This document shows, piece by piece, positions 58,201-64,000 of a stretch of DNA of 64,000 nucleotides (position 1 is its first letter; every line of letters starts with the position of its first letter). This stretch comes from Parietaria judaica. Taxonomy: Eukaryota; Streptophyta; Magnoliopsida; Rosales; Urticaceae. Below the pieces are notes generated by a model. That model had not been told where the DNA came from and searched no databases. It saw nothing but the letters and a program-made list of their open reading frames with translations. Made by a program: the position numbers and the translations under genes. The stretch lies in assembly GCA_954871525.1 (NCBI GenBank), contig OX940865.1, forward strand, positions 21,436,420-21,500,419, read 5' to 3'.

Positions 58201-61200
58201 ATTGTTTATAACCTAAAAGTTTGAACCAATTCGAAAAATAATGATTTTAGGGCTTATACATTGGAATTTTAATATTACAAGCGTTCTCATGCAAAAATAT
58301 GCAAGGATTATATTGTTGACGAGAAATGCCATAGGAAATGCTCATATAGCATTTCTTTATTTTACATTGTTTACAACCTAAAATTTCGAACCAATTGAAA
58401 AAAATAATGATTTAGGGCTTATACATTGGAATTTTAATATTACAAAGCGTTCTCATGCAAAAATATGCAATGATTATATTGTTGACGAGAAATTCCATAG
58501 TAAATGCTATAGCATTTCGTATAGCATTTCTTTATTTTACATTGTTTACAACCTAAAATTTCGAACCAAATGAAAAAATAATTATTTTAGGGCTTACACA
58601 TTGGAACTTTAATATTACAAGCGTTCTCATGCAAGAATATGCAAAGATTAAATTGTTGACGAGACATGCCATAGGAAATGCTATAGCATTTCGTATAGCA
58701 TTTCTTTATTTTACATTGTTTACAACCTAAAATTTTGAACCAAATGAAAAAATAAAGATTTTAGGGCTCATACATTGGAACTTTAATATTACAAGCGTTC
58801 TCATGCAAAAATATGCAAGGATTAAATTGTTGACGAGAAATGCCATAGCAAATGCTATAGCATTTTCTATAGCATTTCTTTATTTTACTTTGTTTATAAC
58901 CTAAAGTTTTGAACCAATTCAAAAAATAATGATTTTAGGGCTTATACATTGGAATTTTAATATTACAAGCGTTCTCATGCAAAAATATGCAAAGATTAAA
59001 TTGTTGACGAGAAATGCCATAGCAAATGCTATAGCATTTCCTATAGCATTTCTTTATTTTACATTGTTTACAACCTAAAATTTCAAACCAATTGAAAAAA
59101 TAATGATTTTAGGGCTTATACATTGGAATTTTAAAAGCGTTCTCATGCAAAAATATGCAAGGATTAAATTGTTGACGAGAAATACCATAGGAAATGCTCC
59201 TATAGCAATTCTTTATATTCCATTGTTTACAACCTAAAATTTTGAACCAATTGAAAATATAATGATTTTAGGGCTTATACATTGGAGTTTTAATATTACA
59301 AGCGTTCTCATGCAAAAATATGCAAGGATTAAATTGTTGACGAGAAATGCCTTAGCATATGCAATAGCATTTTCATATAGTATTTCTTTAGTTTACATTG
59401 TTTACAACCTAAAATTTTGATCCAATTGAAAAATAACGAATTTAGGGGTCATACATTGCAATTTTAATATTAGAAGCGTTCTCATGCAAAAATATGCAAG
59501 GATTAAATTGTTGACGAGAAATGCCATAGGAAATGCTATAGTATTTCCTATAGCATTTCTTTATATTACATTTTTTACAACTTAAAATTTTGAACCAATT
59601 GAAAAAATAGTGATTTTAGGGCTTATATATTAGAATTTTGATATTACAAGCGTTCTCATGCAAAAATATGCAAGGATTAAATTGTTGACGAGAAATGCCA
59701 TACCAAATTCTATAGCATTTCCTATAGCATTTCTTTATTTTACATTATTTACAACCTAAAATTTTAAACCAATTGAAAAAACAATGATTTTAGGGTTTAT
59801 AGATTGGAATTTTAATATTACAAGCGTTCTCATGCAAAAATATGCAAGGATTAAATTGTTATCGAGAAATGTCATAGGAAATAGCATTTCCTACAGCATT
59901 TCTTTATTAACCTAAAATTTCAAACCAATTGAAAAAATAATGATTTTAGGGCTTATACATTGGATATTTAATATTACAAGTATTCTCACGAAAAATTATG
60001 CAAGGATTAAATTGTTGACGAGAAATGCCATAGGAAATGTTATAGCATTTCGTATAGCATTTCTTTATTTTACATTGTTTACAACCTAAAATTTCAAACC
60101 ATTTGAAAAAAAAATGATTTTAGGGCTTACACATTGGAATTTTAATATACAAGCGTTCTCATGCAAGAATATGCAAGGATTAAATTGTTGACAAGAAATG
60201 CCATAGCAAATGCTATAGCATTTCGTATACTATTTCTTTATTTTACATTGTTTACAACCTAAAATTTGGAGACAATTGAAAAAATAATGATTTTAGGGCT
60301 TATACATTGGAATTTTAATATTACAAGCGTTCTCATGCAAAAATATGCAAGGATTAAATTGTTAACGAGAAAATGCCAAAGCAAATGCTATAGCATTTCC
60401 TATAGCATTTCTTTATTTTACATTATTTACAACCTAAAATTTTGAACCAATTGAAAAAATAATGATTTTAGGGTTTATAGATTGGAATTTTAATATTACA
60501 AGCGTTCTCATGCAAAAATATGCAAGGATTAAATTGTTGACGAGAAATGCCATAGGAAATGCAATAGCATTTCCTATAGCATTTCTTTATTTTACATTGT
60601 TTACAACCTAAAATTTCAAACCAATTGAAAATATAATGATTTTAGGGCTTATTCATTGGATATTTAATATTATAAGCGTTCTCATGCAAAAATATGCAAG
60701 GATTAAACTGTTGACAAGAAATGCCATAGGAAATGCTATAGCATTTTGTATAGCATATCTTTATTTTACATTGTTTACAACTTAAAATTTCGAACCAATT
60801 GAAAAAATAATGAATTTAGGGCTTATACATTGGAATTTTAATATTAAAAGCGTTCTCATGCAAAAATATGCAAGGATTAATTTGTTGACGAGAATTGCAT
60901 AGGAAATGCTACAGCATTCTGTATAGCATTTCTTTATTTTACATTGTTTACAACCTAAAATTTTGAACCAATTGAAAACATAAAGATTTTAGGGCTTATA
61001 CATTGAAATTTTAATATTACAAGCGTTCTCATGCAAAAATATGCAATGATTAAATTGCTGACGAGAAATGCCATAGCAACTGTTATAGCATTTCCTATAG
61101 CATTTCTTTATTTTACATTGTTTACAACCTAAAATTTCGAACGAATTGAAAAAATAATGATTTTAGGGCTTATACATTGGAATTTTAATATTGCAAGCGT

Positions 61201-61745
61201 TCTCATGCAAAAATATGCAAGGATTAAATTGTTGACGAGAAATGCCATAGAAAATGCTATAGCATTTCTTTATTTTACATTGTTTACAACCTAAAATTTT
61301 GAACGATTTGAAAAAATATTTTTTTTAGGGCTTATACATTGGAATTTTAATATTAAATGCGTTCTTATGCAAAAATATGCAAGGATTAAATTGTTGACGA
61401 GAAATGCCATAGGAAATGACATTTCGTACGTCATTTCTTTATTTTACATTGTTTACGACCTAAAATTTCGAACCAATTGAAAAAATAATTAGTTTAACGC
61501 TTATACATTGGGATTTGAATATTACAAGCGTTCTCATGCAAAAATATGCAAGGAATAAATTATTGATGAGAAATGCCATAGGAAATGCTATAGCATATCT
61601 TTATTTTACATTTTTACGACCTAAACTTTTGAACCAATTGAAAAAATAATGATTTTAGGGCTTATACATTGGAATTTGAATATTACAAGCGTTCTCATGC
61701 AAAAATATGCAAGGATTAAATTGTTGAGGAGAAATGCCATAGGAA
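58200..61745. repeat. Tandem array of about 174-bp units (about 21 copies)
   Basis: The landmark gcgttctcatgcaa recurs at 58281, 58447, 58621, 58795, 58969, 59137, 59302, 59476, 59650, 59824, about 59980, 60153, 60327, 60502, 60676, 60850, 61023, 61197, 61359, 61528 and 61689. Spacing is mostly 173-175, with shorter outliers of 156-169. Each unit contains cctaaaattt-gaaccaattg, tagggcttatacattgg, the landmark, ttgttgacgagaaatgcca and usually the palindrome gaaatgctatagcatttc or a variant. The unit is homologous to the terminal module of the 686-bp repeat, so this array is a secondary amplification of one part of the larger unit. Confidence 0.96.
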
Positions 61746-62019
61746 ATGCAAATGCTAAAATGATATCCATTTTCAATACTATTAGACCATATTCATCACC
61801 CAAATTGGAGTTTAATGGTATCAAACTCCACATCTCGCATTGACGGTAGAAGTTTAATCTTTATAGAACTAATACTCATACCTCATGTAAGGAGGAATGT
61901 TAAAACATCCTCTCTAATTACTCCATAATAATTAATCATCATAAGTTATATGAATGAATAACTTACTTGCGGATTATAAGGAATCAACTCGGCGTGCATA
62001 TACGGTGACGATAGGTGAA

Positions 62020-62032
62020 CCGCTCTGATACC
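62020..62032 (-). other. Primer-binding site for initiator tRNA-Met
   Basis: The plus strand reads gctctgatacca, so the minus strand reads tggtatcagagc, the classical primer-binding site complementary to the 3' end of initiator tRNA-Met. It lies 3 bp (gag on the minus strand) from the end of the LTR, as in plant LTR retrotransposons. The non-repeat leader continues on the minus strand to about 61746. Confidence 0.8.
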
Positions 62033-62035
62033 ACT

Positions 62036-62983
62036 CTGTAACGACCCCCTTTCCTCGGGTCCATTACTTCTTTGATTTAACTCGTCAAAGTCCCGGCTTA
62101 TAAAGGTTTTTTTAAAGAGAAAATATTCAAATATGTATAAAGTTCAATACAAGTTATATAATAAATACTCGGGACTATACTTAACTTTAAAACGAAAAAA
62201 TAAATTCGGAGCTCCTTATTTTAAAATCAAATAAGAAAAAAAGATTGTGGAAAACCACAAGATCGATTCTACAACCATATGCACCCATATATGCCACCGC
62301 TGACCCCGCTTCACCCACAACTCATCAGTTCTTTCCAAAATATACAACACAACTATACGAGTGAGCGAACGCTCAGTACGCAAAAGCTTTTATTACTCAC
62401 AAAATAATCATATATAATTCACATAATGCAATGCCATGCTACCATTTTATATATTTTTATTTATAAACATAGTCTTGGGCCTTGCGTACGTACCAGCGCG
62501 CAACTACGCCTACGGGGGACTGGGGGCGCGACCCTAACCAAGTCGGCCCGCGGAAAACATCTCACGACGTATCAGTGACTGCGCGACCCGATACGGTCGG
62601 AGGTTTCATACACATTGTTGGTACGACGCAATTTATTACTAAAGTTGTCATACATATATTTAAGATCACTATAGATTATATGTATGATTAAATGCTGCTT
62701 TTGAAATATACTCATACTGTATATTCATGCTTTTTCAATATGCTTATATCGCATATCTAACATATATCATCAAACAATGCCACAAAACAACATATATTTC
62801 ACAACATACACAATCACACAAACTATAATATTATTGTTGTGTTGTAGTGAGTATTTTTACGTACCTTACTTCAACCGAAACATTATGAAACACGAGTCTA
62901 TGCTTCCTTTGAATACAAACTCCCTGATATTTATATATATAACTGTCAGTCCAGAATATTAAAAAGAAATCTTTGACGTTACA
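62036..62983 (-). mobile_element. LTR of a retrotransposon (minus orientation)
   Basis: Beginning with tgtaacgacccc (62036) next to the primer-binding site, a segment of about 948 bp ends with gacgttaca (62983). Termini tgtaacg/cgttaca form a short inverted repeat with the canonical TG...CA. Read on the minus strand, LTR, primer-binding site and leader follow in the order of a 5' LTR. The element's body would lie at lower coordinates, where the tandem array starts about 290 bp from the LTR. No gag or pol reading frame and no second LTR is present in the window. The right boundary is inferred from the terminus motif only. Confidence 0.6.
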
Positions 62984-63579
62984 CTTCCATGCTAGAAAAG
63001 AGGACTCTCCATCTCCTTTAGATTTCTAAGAATTTGCAAAGAACAAATGTGTATATATATATTAGAATTTAAATACTCTTATTAATTCATCTCTGTATAA
63101 CTATATATATATATATATTAACCCACCATGAAATCCTATATACCTTCCACAAAACTACAATTAATAGTAGTTATATATACTAATCATAATTATTACATGA
63201 CCTAATCACGTAATCCCTTGTTAATATATTTAAATCGAAGACAGATGCATATACATATCCTTTAGAACCGTAGCAAAATAAATGACTAATCCTATTTATA
63301 CTTTAAAAAATTAACTAGATGTATGTTTATAATAAAGGAATTATTCAAATTGTCGAGCTCACCACAACTTCAAGAAGAAAGGGCGTCCACCACAACAGAG
63401 AGAGAAAAATGATTTAGAGAGAGAGTGAGAGGTTCATTAGGAATACAATTGGTGTTCTTATTATATATATAATTAATAATTAAGAAGATAAGAATATATA
63501 AGAGTCGGTTCTATGCATACACACATAGCAAAGTGATGATAATACACACACATAACAAGGTAATGACAAAGCTTATATT

Positions 63580-63610
<31 letters not shown>

Positions 63611-64000
63611 AATTTACAATAGTCGGTTACGGAGGGTCATAGAAAGGATAAGTTCGATCTATTACATAAATTCGTAATTAAATTTATACATATTTGCAGG
63701 CAAAGTATTAAAATTAATGTGTACACAAATAACCAAGTAATGATGATATAAGTTAATGATAATATTTATATAATACCTAAGTTATAGGTATTTGCACATA
63801 AAATATAAAAGTTACTATTTATATTTTAGCCTTCACATGTAAATTATTAGAAGAGCCATAAAATTATTACTAATCACAACGAAATAGAGTACACTCTCAA
63901 AATTAAGAGTGCATTTTTATCTCATTATCATCAAAATTCAAAACAATAATATGGATAAATGTTCCGGATACTACAGTATACGACCTAAAATTTAGAACCA
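62984..64000. other. AT-rich end of window; array may resume
   Basis: No gene recognised; several (TA)n tracts occur (for example about 63574-63607). The last 22 bases, tacgacctaaaatttagaacca, match the start of the 174-bp repeat unit in the same orientation, so another copy or array probably begins at the window edge. Confidence 0.5.

Noticed and set aside
58200..61745. CRISPR array
   Set aside because: Units are directly adjacent about 174-bp repeats without unique spacers, in a plant nuclear genome.
58200..61745. Functional centromeric satellite
   Set aside because: The unit length fits, but about 21 diverged copies beside genes and an LTR are far too few; no evidence beyond length.

Overview
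The window is nuclear DNA of a flowering plant, most likely a eudicot. The gene space is AT-rich and has spliceosomal introns. Three nuclear gene families are recognisable (a nucleoporin, a Golgi pectin-type methyltransferase and a BOP/NPR co-regulator). A piece of chloroplast DNA sits inside an intron, and the transposons are of plant type (hAT, Pack-MULE, plant L1 LINE, LTR element primed by initiator tRNA-Met). I cannot name the species.

Layout. 310-2216: a hAT transposon with an 8-bp target duplication and an internally deleted transposase gene. 4741-5279: a shorter hAT-like inverted-repeat element. 6154-7579: a Pack-MULE with a 9-bp target duplication, carrying on the minus strand a fragment of an OCTOPUS (DUF740)-like gene and ending about 250 bp before the next start codon. 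7831-12664 (+): ALADIN, 14 coding exons, with an AT-AC U12-type intron, a GC-AG intron, and an ndhB plastid fragment in the last intron. 13845-17940 (+): a PMT/QUASIMODO-type methyltransferase, 7 coding exons, with foldback elements in introns 1 and 4. 17941-36497: AT-rich DNA without recognisable genes, holding decayed repeats, microsatellites and an LTR remnant. 36498-41414: a LINE with a 14-bp target duplication, an open 1371-codon ORF2 (much more GC-rich than its surroundings) and almost no ORF1. 41415-50036: AT-rich DNA with a 267-bp hAT MITE of the same family as the first element and an AT-rich MITE. 50346-53333 (+): a BLADE-ON-PETIOLE gene, two exons, with a leader holding two tandemly duplicated upstream ORFs. 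55497-61745: tandem arrays, first of 686-bp units, then of about 174-bp units derived from part of the larger unit. 62020-62983: an LTR with an initiator tRNA-Met primer-binding site, minus orientation. 62984-64000: AT-rich DNA, where the array seems to resume at the very end.

The three host genes are not a pathway: ALADIN acts at nuclear pores, the methyltransferase in the Golgi, and BOP in transcriptional control of lateral organs. From memory, ALADIN and BOP1 also lie close together on Arabidopsis chromosome 3, so the window may be a conserved block expanded by transposons. I found no unknown multi-gene system. The most unusual items are the two-level tandem array with a palindrome in most units next to an LTR, the Pack-MULE with an OCTOPUS fragment at the ALADIN promoter, the U12 AT-AC intron, and the duplicated upstream ORFs of BOP. 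All exon boundaries were read by eye from splice sites and frame continuity; ALADIN (1329 nt) and the methyltransferase (1812 nt) both sum to whole codons.
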